Below are positions 9,210 through 21,720 of a stretch of 64,000 nt of DNA, in pieces. The notes beneath the pieces were generated by a model, which was given only the letters and a program-made list of their open reading frames with translations, was not told the DNA's origin and did no database searches. Origin of the DNA: Candidatus Alistipes merdigallinarum (GTDB taxonomy: Bacteria; Bacteroidota; Bacteroidia; Bacteroidales; Rikenellaceae); contig DWXH01000009.1 of the NCBI GenBank assembly GCA_019119305.1, forward strand, positions 1 to 64,000, read 5' to 3'. Made by a program: the position numbers and the translations under genes. Positions within the stretch are counted from its first letter, which is position 1, and each line of letters begins with the position of its first letter.

Positions 9210-10789
9210 ATATAGAGACCGATTTTTTAGTCATCGGCAGCGGCATCGCCGGGCTGTGCTTCGCACTGAAAGCCGCCGAACACGGACACGTCATGATCGT
9301 CACCAAAGGCGATCTGGGCGAATGCAACACCGATTACGCACAGGGAGGTATCGCTTCGGTCATGTACGAACCCGATACGTTCGAAAAACACATCCACGAT
9401 ACATTGGTATGCGGGGCAGGCATATGCGACCTCGCTGCCGTAGAACAGGTCGTGAAGAATGCCCCGACCGTCATCAAACAGCTCATTCAGTGGGGTACGA
9501 AATTCGATAAGGACGCTACGGGCCGCTACGATCTGAACCGCGAGGGAGGACACAGCGAACACCGCATCCTCCACCACGAAGACCTCACCGGACACGAAAT
9601 CGAACGGGCCCTGATGAAACGGGTCAAACGGCACCACAACATCGACATCTACGAACACCATTTCGCCGTCGATATCCTGACCCAGCACCATTTGGGCAAA
9701 CTGGTCAAAAAAAGCACCCCCGACATCACCTGTTTCGGGGCATACGTCCTCAACCTGAAAAAGCATGAAATATATACCGTACTGTCGAAAGTAACCGTCA
9801 TGGCTACGGGAGGCGTGGGCAATATCTATCACACTACGACCAACCCCTCCGTCGCAACGGGTGACGGCGTGGCCATGGTCCACCGGGCCAAAGGGGTGAT
9901 CGAGAACATGGAGTTCATCCAGTTCCACCCCACCTCGCTCTACAATCCCGGCGAACGGCCCTCGTTCCTGATCACCGAAGCAATGCGCGGTTTCGGCGGG
10001 CTGCTCCGGCTCCAGAACGGGAAGGAGTTCATGCAAAAGTACCATCCGATGGGGTCACTCGCCCCGAGGGATGTCGTTGCCCGCAGCATCGACCACGAGC
10101 TGAAAATATCCGGAGAGGAGTTCGTCTACCTCGACATCACCCACAAGGATCCGAAAGAGGTGACCGCTCACTTCCCCAACATCTACCGCAAGTGTCTCTC
10201 GATCGGCATCGACCTGACCAAAGACATGATTCCGGTGGTTCCGGCCGCCCACTACTGCTGCGGCGGAATCAAAGTCAACCTGAACGGCGAATCGTCGATC
10301 CGGCACCTGTATGCACTCGGGGAGGCCTCGTCGACCGGTCTGCACGGAGGAAACCGGCTAGCCTCGAACTCGATGATGGAGGCTGCCGTATATGCTGACG
10401 CAGCCGCCCGCCACGCCCTTTCGGTCATCGACTCGATCCAACTGCAACGTAACATACCCGCATGGGATTACGAAGGGACGGCCATTCCGGAAGAGATGGC
10501 ACTCATCACACAGAATTACAAAGAGATGCAGCAGATCATGAGCAACTATGTAGGTATCGTCCGCTCGAACCTCAGACTCGAGAGAGCCAAGAGACGGCTC
10601 GAAATCATCTTCAAAGAGACCGAAGAGCTCTACCTCAAATCGACACTGAGCCAACACCTGTGTGAGCTGCGCAACATGATCGCCGTCGGCTACCTGATCA
10701 TCAAACAGGCCGAGGCCCGCCACGAAAGCGTCGGCCTGCACTATTCGATCGACTATCCGAGCAAACCGATAAACGTAGAAGAATGCTGA
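9206..10789 (+). CDS. nadB: L-aspartate oxidase
   Basis: This 527-residue FAD enzyme oxidises L-aspartate to iminoaspartate, the first step of de novo NAD synthesis; fumarate is the likely acceptor in an anaerobe. The FAD site FLVIGSGIAGLCFALKAAE is at the N-terminus, then the TDYAQGGIA segment and the substrate-loop EHRILHHEDLTGHEIERAL. The RLASNSMMEAAVYA stretch near residues 390-405 is typical of the family. nadA and nadC are not in the window. It overlaps the lysozyme gene by four bases and the next gene by seven. Confidence 0.95.
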   Translation: MNIETDFLVIGSGIAGLCFALKAAEHGHVMIVTKGDLGECNTDYAQGGIASVMYEPDTFEKHIHDTLVCGAGICDLAAVEQVVKNAPTVIKQLIQWGTKFDKDATGRYDLNREGGHSEHRILHHEDLTGHEIERALMKRVKRHHNIDIYEHHFAVDILTQHHLGKLVKKSTPDITCFGAYVLNLKKHEIYTVLSKVTVMATGGVGNIYHTTTNPSVATGDGVAMVHRAKGVIENMEFIQFHPTSLYNPGERPSFLITEAMRGFGGLLRLQNGKEFMQKYHPMGSLAPRDVVARSIDHELKISGEEFVYLDITHKDPKEVTAHFPNIYRKCLSIGIDLTKDMIPVVPAAHYCCGGIKVNLNGESSIRHLYALGEASSTGLHGGNRLASNSMMEAAVYADAAARHALSVIDSIQLQRNIPAWDYEGTAIPEEMALITQNYKEMQQIMSNYVGIVRSNLRLERAKRRLEIIFKETEELYLKSTLSQHLCELRNMIAVGYLIIKQAEARHESVGLHYSIDYPSKPINVEEC

Positions 10790-11574
10790 AACACCTCTTT
10801 GTCTTCCTGCTGATCTTTCTGTCCGGAACCTCCTGCTCCGACAACGGGAAGGACAACCGCACGGGCGATCTGACTGGAAAGCACGTTCTGGTATTTTGCG
10901 GACACGGACCGGGATACGTACATGATAACATCGCAGCCTCGGCAACCATGATCCTGCAGCTGGCCGCCGAAAATGGATTCACCGCCGACACCACCTCGTC
11001 CGTCTCGGTATTTTGCGACGATTCACTCAACCGCTACGACCTGCTGGTCTATGCCAACGCCAGCTATGTCGAATCCCTATTGGATGAGCCGAAGCGGGCC
11101 GCATTTCAACGCTTTATCCGCAGCGGAAAAGGTTTCGTCGGACTGCACGCCGCCACATGCACCGGAAGAGATTGGGAATGGTTCACCCAGATGATCGGAG
11201 GACGTTTCGACTACCATCCGCCATTACAGCCGCTGACCCTGAAAGTCGTAGACGGGAGCCACCCCTCAACCGCTATATGGTCTGACACGCTACGCCGTAA
11301 CGATGAGCTTTACATATTCAAACGGCTCAATCCGCAGGCCCGTATTCTGGCCGTATGGCAAACCGACGGGGTCAAGTGGGCGGAACGTTCGCCGGAGATC
11401 ATGCAACCGAGCATCCCCGCCGTCTGGTGCAACGAATTCGAAGGCGGTCGCGTCTGGTATTCGGCATTGGGACACAGCGCAAGCTGTTACGCCGAACCCG
11501 ATTACAGAGCCCACGTACTGGGAGGCCTGAAATGGGCCGCAGCATCACCAGCCACCGAGCCTGACAAGCAATAA
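10783..11574 (+). CDS. ThuA-like domain lipoprotein
   Basis: This 263-residue protein has a signal peptide with a lipobox-like end near Cys18 (SGTSC). The rest is a ThuA-like, glutamine-amidotransferase-related fold: [16 protein letters not shown] at the start, then [13 protein letters not shown] at the nucleophile-elbow position, GGRFDYHPP, and VWYSALGHS near the end. ThuA-like proteins are implicated in handling sugars or keto-sugars, but the reaction is not established, so I assign only the fold. It overlaps nadB by seven bases and is probably translated from the same message. Confidence 0.8.
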   Translation: MLKHLFVFLLIFLSGTSCSDNGKDNRTGDLTGKHVLVFCGHGPGYVHDNIAASATMILQLAAENGFTADTTSSVSVFCDDSLNRYDLLVYANASYVESLLDEPKRAAFQRFIRSGKGFVGLHAATCTGRDWEWFTQMIGGRFDYHPPLQPLTLKVVDGSHPSTAIWSDTLRRNDELYIFKRLNPQARILAVWQTDGVKWAERSPEIMQPSIPAVWCNEFEGGRVWYSALGHSASCYAEPDYRAHVLGGLKWAAASPATEPDKQ

Positions 11575-11602
11575 CTACTCATTTCATTCACAAAAAGAGA
11601 CA

Positions 11603-13180
<1,578 letters not shown>

Positions 13181-13196
13181 ATTCTACTGAAAAAAG

Positions 13197-13227
13197 TTTG
13201 TAAGCTCTCCGAAAAAGTATACCTTTG
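13197..13227 (+). promoter_or_regulatory. Consensus promoter of outer-membrane barrel gene 13261
   Basis: TTTG (13197-13200) and TACCTTTG (13220-13227) are separated by 19 bases, an almost ideal Bacteroidetes -33/-7 pair. It lies 34 bp before the TTG start. Confidence 0.8.
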
Positions 13228-13260
13228 GAAACATTAACCTAACCGCTAACTTTTTCGATT

Positions 13261-15936
13261 TTGAATCTTCGGAGTATCTGTCTGCTTCTGTCGACAGTTT
13301 TGTTCGTATGTCATATCGCTTCCGCTCAAAAACAGCCGGGAAAATTATGGGGCGTAGTCGTCGACTCCTCCATGCGCCAACCACTCATCGGAGCCACAGT
13401 GATCGTACGATCGGCGCAGGACTCCGCCATGACGATTACCGACTCGAAAGGAACTTTTCTCATCCCGCGTATCCGCGACACGCTCGTCACAGCCGAAATT
13501 TCCTACCTTGGATATAGAACCTACAAGCAGAATATCAAAACCGATCCTAAAAAAGGTACGAACATCGACACCGTCGCTCTCAGCGAAACAGCCTATACCC
13601 TCGATGCCGCAGTCATCCAAGGGGAGAGACCGCTGATGAGAATGAGTGGCGACACACTGGTCTACAATGCTGAGTCGATTCCCGTACTTCCCGGCGACGA
13701 GACGATGGAAGTGATCATGCGGCTACCCGGTTTCGACACCGAAGACGGCATCAAGGTTGCCGGAAAAACCGTCGAACGTACCTATGTCGACGGGAAACCG
13801 CTCTTCGGCGAAGATGCGGAAACTGCCCTCAGATATTTAGAGGCCCGCGAGGTGGTCGACATTCAGGTGTACGAAGAGCTAATCGAAGAGGACAAGATCA
13901 AGGGATTCGAAAACGGACGCAAACGTACGGTTATGAACCTGATCACCCGTAGCAAACCCAATCGGAGCATCAACCTGCGGGCCAGTGCCGGATACGGTGC
14001 CGACATCGATCCGAATGCCGAAGGGAAGCACAACTCCCGTTACAGGGCCAATGCCGGCTACCACATGTTTACCGAAGAGAAGCGATTCAACATCAATGCA
14101 GGGACCAACAACAGCAGCCGAGGAGGAGGAGGTTACAACAAAAGCACCAACGCCTCTATCGGATTCTCACGGACATGGAATAAAAAACTGTTTTTCAACA
14201 GTAACTATAATTTCAGCGACCAATATAACCGCACGCAATCCATCTCGAGGCAGGTATACTTCCCTTCGGAGCAATATCAGACCCGTACGTACGACGACAC
14301 CTCCCGACGGACGAACGAAAACATGAACCACAACCTGTCGCTGAGCCTTGAGAACCGAGGGGAAACCAGCTATATGAGTTTCAGGCCATCAGCCAGTTTC
14401 TCGACCCGATCATCCCGCAGTTATCGGGGAGCACTCAACACGATGGACGGAGAGGAGCTGAACCGGGTCGGGACCAGCCAGCGCAACGACAACCGCAGCT
14501 ACAACATCAACGAAAATTTCCACTGGTCGAAATCATTCAACAAAGGACAACATGGATTCAACTTCTCGCTCAACGGAGCGCTGAGCCGGAACAAAGACGA
14601 GGGATGGCAGATCGACTCGATCGCTTCAAACAACGAACGGACATATCTGAACAATACGGGGAACAGCTACAACCGCTCTGCCAACGCAAACATCGGATAC
14701 TACATCCGCATCAAGGAGAAAAACAACATCTCGGTCAACTACAACATCTCCTACGAAAACAGCAGCACGGAACGGATCGCCATCGACCAATACACCGGCC
14801 AAATCGACTCCTCGCTGACCAACAACTACACACGGAATTACACGACCCAGTCGGCCAACCTCGGTTTCGGACGATTTACCGAAAAGCTCTTCCTGTCGGC
14901 CTCGCTGCAGTACTATTCATCGCTGCTCAACAAAGACGAACTGTTTCCGGAGGAGCACCACGACCGGACCGTATTCCGCAGTTTCCGTCCGTCGGTCGCC
15001 TTCAACTACACGATCAATCCGGAAAACCGTATCTCGGCCAACTACTCGACCAGCGCCCAACAGCCGGGCGTCGAGCAGTTGCGCAACGAGCTGGAGTACT
15101 CCAACCCACTCTACCTCTCGGGAGGAAATCCGAACCTGCAGCAGAGCTATACCCACTCGTTCGGCGTAAGCTACAACCATACTAAAACAGAAAACTCCTC
15201 GTCGTTCGGATTTAACCTGAACGCCAGTATTACACGAAACGCCATAACGACCCGCCAAATTCTCTTTACAGAAGAAACTACCCTACCCGAATATAACGGA
15301 TATGTGGCCTCGAAAGGAGCCACACTAACCCTCCCGGCAAATGTCAATGGGACAAGATCGGCCTGGTTCGGTTTCAATTACTCATGTCAAATCAAGGCTC
15401 TGCAATCTGCACTCAATCTCAACACCTCTGTCAACTACAACCGTACTCCCTCATATATCGGCGAAATACTCAACATCAACGACCGGATTGCCCCAAGTCT
15501 TTATGTCGGACTGAACAGCAACAAATCCACCGTCTACCAGTTCCGCATCGGCAGCAACACGTCGTACAACCACACGGCCAACTCCAGCAAAACGAACAAC
15601 AATACGATCAATCAAAACGTCAATCTGTTTGCCCGCATCAACTTTTTCAAACGACTTTATACCTCTGCCACTTATAACTACTCGTTCTATCACAACTTTT
15701 CCTATTCGGATGGAGATGTCAACACGCACATGATGAACCTGACCGTCGGATACAGATTCTTAGAAAAAAGGCAATTAGACATCAACTTCACAATCCACGA
15801 CCTCCTGAACCAAACCGACAACTTTTCCACGCGTGTCATGACCGACTACATCTCCTACAACTGGACGCAGCGGACCGGGCGCTACTTCATGTTCAACATC
15901 AGCTATCGGCTCAACAAACTGAACCGGAAAGATTGA
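13261..15936 (+). CDS. TonB-receptor-like outer-membrane beta-barrel protein, paralog 1
   Basis: This 891-residue protein starts at TTG, because no ATG precedes the signal peptide (cleavage after ASA). Residues about 27-105 form a CarboxypepD_reg-like domain (GKLWGVVVDSSMRQPLIGATV). A plug-like region follows (DTLVYNAESIPVLPGDETMEVI ... RTYVDGKPLFG). The remaining ~600 residues are alternating beta strands rich in Tyr, Asn and Ser, ending in an aromatic C-terminus (YFMFNISYRLNKL). No SusD partner is adjacent, and the substrate is unknown. It resembles the OMP_b-brl_3 type of barrel. The next gene is a close tandem duplicate. Confidence 0.85.
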   Translation: MNLRSICLLLSTVLFVCHIASAQKQPGKLWGVVVDSSMRQPLIGATVIVRSAQDSAMTITDSKGTFLIPRIRDTLVTAEISYLGYRTYKQNIKTDPKKGTNIDTVALSETAYTLDAAVIQGERPLMRMSGDTLVYNAESIPVLPGDETMEVIMRLPGFDTEDGIKVAGKTVERTYVDGKPLFGEDAETALRYLEAREVVDIQVYEELIEEDKIKGFENGRKRTVMNLITRSKPNRSINLRASAGYGADIDPNAEGKHNSRYRANAGYHMFTEEKRFNINAGTNNSSRGGGGYNKSTNASIGFSRTWNKKLFFNSNYNFSDQYNRTQSISRQVYFPSEQYQTRTYDDTSRRTNENMNHNLSLSLENRGETSYMSFRPSASFSTRSSRSYRGALNTMDGEELNRVGTSQRNDNRSYNINENFHWSKSFNKGQHGFNFSLNGALSRNKDEGWQIDSIASNNERTYLNNTGNSYNRSANANIGYYIRIKEKNNISVNYNISYENSSTERIAIDQYTGQIDSSLTNNYTRNYTTQSANLGFGRFTEKLFLSASLQYYSSLLNKDELFPEEHHDRTVFRSFRPSVAFNYTINPENRISANYSTSAQQPGVEQLRNELEYSNPLYLSGGNPNLQQSYTHSFGVSYNHTKTENSSSFGFNLNASITRNAITTRQILFTEETTLPEYNGYVASKGATLTLPANVNGTRSAWFGFNYSCQIKALQSALNLNTSVNYNRTPSYIGEILNINDRIAPSLYVGLNSNKSTVYQFRIGSNTSYNHTANSSKTNNNTINQNVNLFARINFFKRLYTSATYNYSFYHNFSYSDGDVNTHMMNLTVGYRFLEKRQLDINFTIHDLLNQTDNFSTRVMTDYISYNWTQRTGRYFMFNISYRLNKLNRKD

Positions 15937-16279
15937 CCCGATTCATCTTTCCCTACCCGATTCCCGACATCGCCTCCGAAAACAGATAAAACGAATTGCA
16001 AATAAATTTAAAAAAATACAAGCTGAATTCTTTTTCACTATAAATTACACTATTTTACCGGACAAAGTCCGCAAATGATTTTCACGAACTCAGCAAACAA
16101 AAAATCAAATAATATTTCCTCTCCCATTTTACGCCCGTATTTTTTAGCGAACATCTCTAAAATACCCCACTCCTTTTTAACAGAAAGAAGATTAATCAAA
16201 TAATTATTAAGAAAGACGCATATATTCTCAAAAAAAACTTATCTTTGAGAATATAACACAAAACGCTAACTCTTGAATT
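15937..16279 (+). other. Intergenic region between barrel paralogs
   Basis: About 340 bp of AT-rich sequence with no convincing gene. It contains a short CGGAC/GTCCG hairpin near 16057-16070 and, at its right end, the promoter and inverted repeat of the second paralog. I see no remnant of a third copy. Confidence 0.5.
16221..16255 (+). promoter_or_regulatory. Promoter of paralog 2 embedded in a 12-bp inverted repeat
   Basis: The -7 box TATCTTTG (16240-16247) overlaps the right arm of a perfect inverted repeat. The arms are TATATTCTCAAA (16221-16232) and its complement (16244-16255), with an 11-nt spacer. No -33 TTTG is present at the usual distance. The layout suggests a repressor or activator site, absent from paralog 1. 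Confidence 0.6.
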
Positions 16280-18992
16280 TTGATTTCACGGGGTGTTTTT
16301 CTATTCCTATCGGCAATATTATTTGTTTGCCACATCGTCTCAGCCCAAAATCCGACAGGAAAACTGTGGGGCATAGTCGTTGACTCCACCAATCGCGATC
16401 CGCTCATTGGAGCGACAGTTATCGTCCGCTCGGCCCAAGACTCCATAATGACTATTTCCAATTCCAAAGGAGGATTCTTCATCTCTCACATCCGCGATTC
16501 ACTCGTGACGACTGAAATTTCCTATTTAGGATACAAAAAAATATACTCAAGAGGTCAAAATAAACCCTGTTAAAGGCTCGAATATCGACACGATTACACT
16601 CTGTCCGACCGCATACACCCTCGATGCCGCGGTGATTCACGGAGAAAAGCCTTTCATGAGAATGAGTGGCGACACACTGATTTTCAACGCTGAAGCGATC
16701 CCCGTTCTGCCCGGAGACGAAACAATGATACTGATCAATCGAATACCCGGCTTTAAAGCCTCTGAAACCGGGGTCACATACGCAGGCAGGTCGATCGCCC
16801 GTACCTACGTCGACGGAAAGCCGCTATTCGGGAACGATGCGTCGACCGCACTGCAATATCTGGAAGCACATGAGGTCATAGACATCCAGATTTACGAAGA
16901 ACCCGTTGACGAAGACAAATTTTCGGGTTTCGACAGCGGACGGAAACAAACCGTAATAAGCCTGATTACCCGAAGTAAACCCAACAGAAGTACCAACATA
17001 CGGGCCGAAGCCGGATACGGCGCAGACATAGACAAGAATGCGGAAGGGCAACACAACTCCCGGTATAAAGCCAGTGCCGAGTATCGCTCGTTTGCCGTAG
17101 GTAAACAGTTTAATATTAAAGCTGGATCTTTCAACTCGAATACAGGCAATGGCTACTCCCGGACGACAGACGCCTCGATCGGTTTTTTAAGGACATGGAA
17201 GGAAAAAACCACATTGAGTGGAAATTACCACTTAAACAATAACTATCGCCGCACACAATCCATATCCAGACAGGTCTACTTCCCTTCGGAACAATATCAG
17301 ACCCGCACATACGATGATACTTCACAATTTACGAATAAAGACATGACCCACAACCTATCGTTCATGCTTGAACGACGAGGTAAATACAATTTCCTGACAT
17401 TCAGGCCATCAGCTACCTTCTCCATCCGATCGTCCAACAACTATCGAGGCGCCCTCAACACAATAGACGGAGAGGAACTGAACCGAGTCAGAACCAGCCA
17501 ACGGAACGACACCCGAAGCTATAGCGTCAACGAAACTCTTTCTTGGTCGAAATCGTTCAACAAAAGCCAGCACAGAATCTACTTCACGCTTATCGGGGGA
17601 TTAAGCCAAAACGATATCAATGGCTGGCAAATCGACTCGGTCGCCTCCAACAACGAACGAACCTATCTGAATAATACGACCAATGGTTACAACCGGTCTC
17701 TCTCTGCTTCTGTCAATTATAGCTTCAACATAAATCAAAAAAACTATTTTTCAACCGAATATAGCATCTCCTATGTAAACAGCGGTTCGGAACGCATCGC
17801 CATCAATCAGTACACCGGACAAATCGATTCATCACTCACCAGCAATTATACACAAAACAACACCACCCATAAGGTCTCTGTAAATTATCGGCGAAGAATC
17901 AAAAAAATATCCATCACCAGCACATTGCAATACAAGGCTTCATTAGTCAACAAAGACGAATTGTTCATGGATACACATCACGATCGGGTCGTATTCCAAA
18001 GTATTATGCCTACATTAGAAATCTACTATCCAATCAATCAAAAAAGTCGACTGTCCTTTAACTATTCGGGTTACACCTATCAACCAAGTATCGAACAGTT
18101 GCGCAACGAGTTGAATTATTCCAACCCGCTCTATCTGTCTGGAGGAAATCCCAACCTGCGTCAAAGCCGTGTACACTCCTTCGGCATACACTATACGCGC
18201 ACCAATACAACCAATGCATCATCACTTCATGTCAGTTTGACCACCAGTATTACACGAAATGCCATGGCCATGCGTCAAATTTTCTTCACGGAAGAGACCC
18301 CCCTTCCCGAATACGACGGATACATCGCCTCGAAAGGTGCTACGCTGACGCTGCCCACAAACATCAACGGGACGAAATCGGTCCGGGGCGGATTCGATTA
18401 TTCCCGTCAACTCGCCTCACTAAAATCGAGCCTCAGCATCAGCTCTTCGCTCAACTATTCCAGAACCCCTTCATACATCGGAGACAAACTTTACGTCAAC
18501 GACAGGATCACACCAGATCTCTCATTCAATATATTTAACAACCAATCTGCAATCTACCAAATCGGTCTCGGAAGCACCACCGCATACAATTACACATCCA
18601 ATCATACATCCAACATCGACAGAGCAAACAACAACACGATCAATCAAACGATTAACCTAAACGGCAACCTCAATATCTTTAAACGCCTCTACATAACGGC
18701 CAATTACAACTACTCACTCTACCACAATTTTTCCTACGACGACGGAGATGTCAATACGCATCTGATGAACGTGACCATCGGGTATAAATTTCTCAAAAAG
18801 AGACAACTCGATGTCAATTTCAGGGTATTCGATCTGCTGAATCAAGTCGACAACTTCTCAACCAGTGTCATGAATGATTATATCTCATACTACTGGACCC
18901 AACGCCCCGGACGCTATTTCATGTTCAACATCAGTTACCGGCTCAACAAGCTCGACAAAAATGTAAAAATTCGTGTTCCTAACGTATGGTAA
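16280..18992 (+). pseudogene. TonB-receptor-like outer-membrane barrel, paralog 2, frameshifted at an A7 tract
   Basis: The signal peptide and the CarboxypepD_reg-like domain are read from a TTG at 16280, but this frame ends at 16573. Removing one A from the seven-A run at 16535-16541 restores ISYLGYKK-YTQEVKI and joins the frame that runs without interruption to 18992. The joined product would be ~903 residues and closely parallels paralog 1 from end to end, including the closing RYFMFNISYRLNKL. The downstream part shows no other stop or decay. This may therefore be a recent mutation, a phase-variable slippage site, programmed frameshifting or a sequencing error. An internal ATG at 16632 would give a barrel without signal peptide. 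Confidence 0.8.
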
Positions 18993-19038
18993 AACAGAAA
19001 CACAAATAAAAGTTTTTTAAAAACAGCGGGAAAATTCG

Positions 19039-19046
19039 TACCTTTG
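19039..19046 (+). promoter_or_regulatory. Predicted -7 element of lysS
   Basis: TACCTTTG, 35 bp before the lysS ATG; the upstream -33 region is only T-rich. Confidence 0.5.
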
Positions 19047-19081
19047 CCGCCGTATTTAACGGTTTTATTGCAATACTACCT

Positions 19082-20809
19082 ATGAGCACTGCCGAACTTA
19101 GCGAACAGGAACTGATCCGACGCAACTCGCTGGCCGAACTCCGTAAACTGGGCATCGATCCCTATCCGGCCGCAAAATATGAAGTAAACGCAACCGCGGC
19201 TCAAATCGCAGCCGAATTCGATCCGCAAAAAGAGAATCTGCAAGACGTCTCGATCGCCGGCCGAATCATGAGCCGCCGAATCATGGGAAGCGCCTCGTTC
19301 TTCGAACTGCAGGACCATACGGGACGGATCCAGGTCTACATCCGCCGCGACGACGTCTGCAACGGCGATCCCGAATCGACCCTATATAATAAGGTTTTCA
19401 AGAAATTGCTCGACATAGGCGATATAGTCGGGGTCAAAGGGTTTGTTTTCCTGACCAAAACCGGAGAGCTCTCGGTACACTGCAAAGAGTTGAAACTGCT
19501 CAGCAAATCGCTCCGCCCGCTGCCGATCGTCAAGGAGAAGGACGGGCAGGTGTACGACGCCTTCAGCGACCCGGAATTGCGTTACCGCCAACGTTACGTC
19601 GACTTGATCGTCAATCCCCAAGTCAAGGAGGTTTTCCTCAACCGGACGAAGATCATCAACACGATGCGTGCATTCTTCAATGAATGTGGATATCTCGAAG
19701 TCGAGACCCCGATTCTCCAATCCATTCCTGGAGGTGCAACGGCCCGCCCGTTCATTACCCACCACAATGCGCTGAACATTCCGCTCTACCTGAGAATCGC
19801 CAATGAGCTGTATCTGAAGAAACTGATCGTCGGCGGATTTGACGGCGTATACGAGTTCGGCAAGGATTTCCGGAACGAAGGTATGGACCGGACACACAAT
19901 CCGGAGTTTACCGTCATGGAGATCTACATCGCCTACAAAGACTACATCTGGATGATGGAGTTTGTCGAAGAGATGCTCGAACGGGTAGCCCGCGCTCTGC
20001 ACGGAAATACCGATGTAACGATCGACGGCCGGCAGATCAGCTTCGCCCGTCCGTTCCAGCGCATCACGATGACCGATGCCATCCGTGAGAAAACAGGCTT
20101 CGACATCACCGGGAAAAGTGAGGAAGAGCTCCGCAAAGCCTGCGACGAGCTGCATGTAGAGACAGACGAAACGATGGGTAAAGGCAAGCTGATCGACGCC
20201 ATCTTCGGACAATACTGCGAAGAGGATCTGATCCAGCCTACGTTCGTAACCGACTACCCGATCGAAATGTCGCCGCTGTGCAAACGGCACCGCAACAACC
20301 CCGACCTGACCGAACGGTTCGAGTTGTTTGTGAACGGGAAGGAGCTCTGCAACGCCTACTCCGAGTTGAACGACCCGATCGACCAGCTGGAACGGTTCCA
20401 GGAACAGTTGCGCCTGAGCGAAAAGGGTGACGACGAAGCCATGTTTATCGACATGGACTTTGTCCGCGCACTGGAATACGGCATGCCGACCTGCTCCGGT
20501 ATGGGAATCGGTATCGACCGCCTCACGATGTTCATGACCGGACAATCGACCATACAGGATGTCCTGTTCTTCCCGCAGATGCGTCCCGAAAAGGCGGCTC
20601 AGAAAGATTCCGTCGAGCGTTTCGGTGAAGCGGGTGTGCCCGCCGAATGGGTTCCTGTACTGAACAAGATGGGTTTCCTGACCGTCGATGCACTCAAAAA
20701 ACTGTCGCCCGGGAAGCTGTTCAACGATCTGTGCGGATACAACAAAAAGAACAAGCTCGGATTGAAGAACCCGACAATGGATGAGGTGAAACAGTGGTGT
20801 CTCGAATAG
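19082..20809 (+). CDS. lysS: Lysyl-tRNA synthetase (class II)
   Basis: This 575-residue enzyme charges tRNA-Lys in the cytoplasm. An N-terminal OB-fold anticodon domain (about 55-160, with the [17 protein letters not shown] stretch) precedes the class II catalytic core. Motif 2 is [20 protein letters not shown] and motif 3 is [15 protein letters not shown]. About 65 residues extend beyond motif 3, longer than E. coli LysS; I believe this tail is normal in Bacteroidetes. It is followed by tpiA after 66 bp. Confidence 0.97.
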   Translation: MSTAELSEQELIRRNSLAELRKLGIDPYPAAKYEVNATAAQIAAEFDPQKENLQDVSIAGRIMSRRIMGSASFFELQDHTGRIQVYIRRDDVCNGDPESTLYNKVFKKLLDIGDIVGVKGFVFLTKTGELSVHCKELKLLSKSLRPLPIVKEKDGQVYDAFSDPELRYRQRYVDLIVNPQVKEVFLNRTKIINTMRAFFNECGYLEVETPILQSIPGGATARPFITHHNALNIPLYLRIANELYLKKLIVGGFDGVYEFGKDFRNEGMDRTHNPEFTVMEIYIAYKDYIWMMEFVEEMLERVARALHGNTDVTIDGRQISFARPFQRITMTDAIREKTGFDITGKSEEELRKACDELHVETDETMGKGKLIDAIFGQYCEEDLIQPTFVTDYPIEMSPLCKRHRNNPDLTERFELFVNGKELCNAYSELNDPIDQLERFQEQLRLSEKGDDEAMFIDMDFVRALEYGMPTCSGMGIGIDRLTMFMTGQSTIQDVLFFPQMRPEKAAQKDSVERFGEAGVPAEWVPVLNKMGFLTVDALKKLSPGKLFNDLCGYNKKNKLGLKNPTMDEVKQWCLE

Positions 20810-20875
20810 GTTCGGATAAGGACATCCAGAACAAAAATTGAAATCAACGGATTTTTAAGATAAATATCAATCGTT

Positions 20876-21634
20876 ATGAGAAAAAAGATCGTAGCAGGTA
20901 ACTGGAAAATGAATACCACTCCTGCAGAGGGTGTTGAGCTGATTAAAGGTGTAATCGCTCAGAAAGGTGAGGTTTGTTCGTGTGTCAACTTCATCGTGGC
21001 TCCTCCTTTTACCCACCTTTCAGAAGTGGTAAAAGTTGCCAAAGGCAGCGGAATCGCAGTAGGTGCACAGAACTGCGCTGCTGAAGCAAAAGGCGCCTAC
21101 ACGGGCGAAGTTTCAGCAAAAATGATCGCCTCGCTGGGTGTGGATTACGTGATCCTCGGCCACAGCGAACGCCGCGAATATTATGGTGAAACCAGCGAAA
21201 CGTTGAATAAAAAGATGGTTCAGGCTTACGAAAACAACCTGATTCCGATCTACTGCGTCGGCGAAAAACTCGAAGAACGCGAAAGCGGCAAACACTTCGA
21301 TGTGATCCGTGCTCAGATCGAAGAGGTCGTATTTAACCTGACTCCCGAACAGTTCTCGAAACTGATCATCGCCTACGAACCGGTATGGGCCATCGGAACC
21401 GGCAAAACCGCTACAGCAGACCAGGCTCAAGAGGTTCACGCTTTCATCCGTAAAGTGTTGGCCGATAAATTCGGTGCTGCCGCTGCCGACACCGCAATCC
21501 TGTACGGAGGAAGCTGCAAGCCGAGCAATGCTGCTGAAATATTCTCTAAAGAGGATGTCGACGGAGGTCTGATCGGAGGCGCTTCTTTGGTGGCTACCGA
21601 CTTCATCAACATCGGAAAAGGTTTTTCTAAATAA
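20876..21634 (+). CDS. tpiA: Triosephosphate isomerase
   Basis: This 252-residue TIM barrel interconverts dihydroxyacetone phosphate and glyceraldehyde-3-phosphate. The N-terminal AGNWKMN holds the substrate Asn and Lys, the electrophilic His is in ILGHSERR, and the catalytic Glu is in [11 protein letters not shown]. The phosphate loop LYGGSCKP is near 210-217. Codon choice shifts toward GCT, GGT and AAA compared with the GCC/GGC-rich neighbours, as expected for a highly expressed glycolytic gene. It also links to the glp operon, whose product is DHAP. A strong terminator follows. Confidence 0.97.
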   Translation: MRKKIVAGNWKMNTTPAEGVELIKGVIAQKGEVCSCVNFIVAPPFTHLSEVVKVAKGSGIAVGAQNCAAEAKGAYTGEVSAKMIASLGVDYVILGHSERREYYGETSETLNKKMVQAYENNLIPIYCVGEKLEERESGKHFDVIRAQIEEVVFNLTPEQFSKLIIAYEPVWAIGTGKTATADQAQEVHAFIRKVLADKFGAAAADTAILYGGSCKPSNAAEIFSKEDVDGGLIGGASLVATDFINIGKGFSK

Positions 21635-21650
21635 TCTAAAAACCTCAGAC

Positions 21651-21684
21651 AAAAAAGGGAACGCTTAAATGCGTTCCCTTTTTT
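21651..21684. terminator. Bidirectional intrinsic terminator between tpiA and the efflux operon
   Basis: Arms AAAAAAGGGAACGC (21651-21664) and GCGTTCCCTTTTTT (21671-21684) form a 14-bp stem with a six-base loop and T-runs in both directions. It can serve tpiA on the plus strand and the efflux operon on the minus strand. Confidence 0.9.
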
Positions 21685-21720
21685 ATTTTTTTATCTCGCC
21701 CCCTTTCGGGCTACATTTCC

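Noticed and set aside
19382..20545. Long minus-strand ORF opposite lysS
   Set aside because: Shadow of lysS, no family resemblance.
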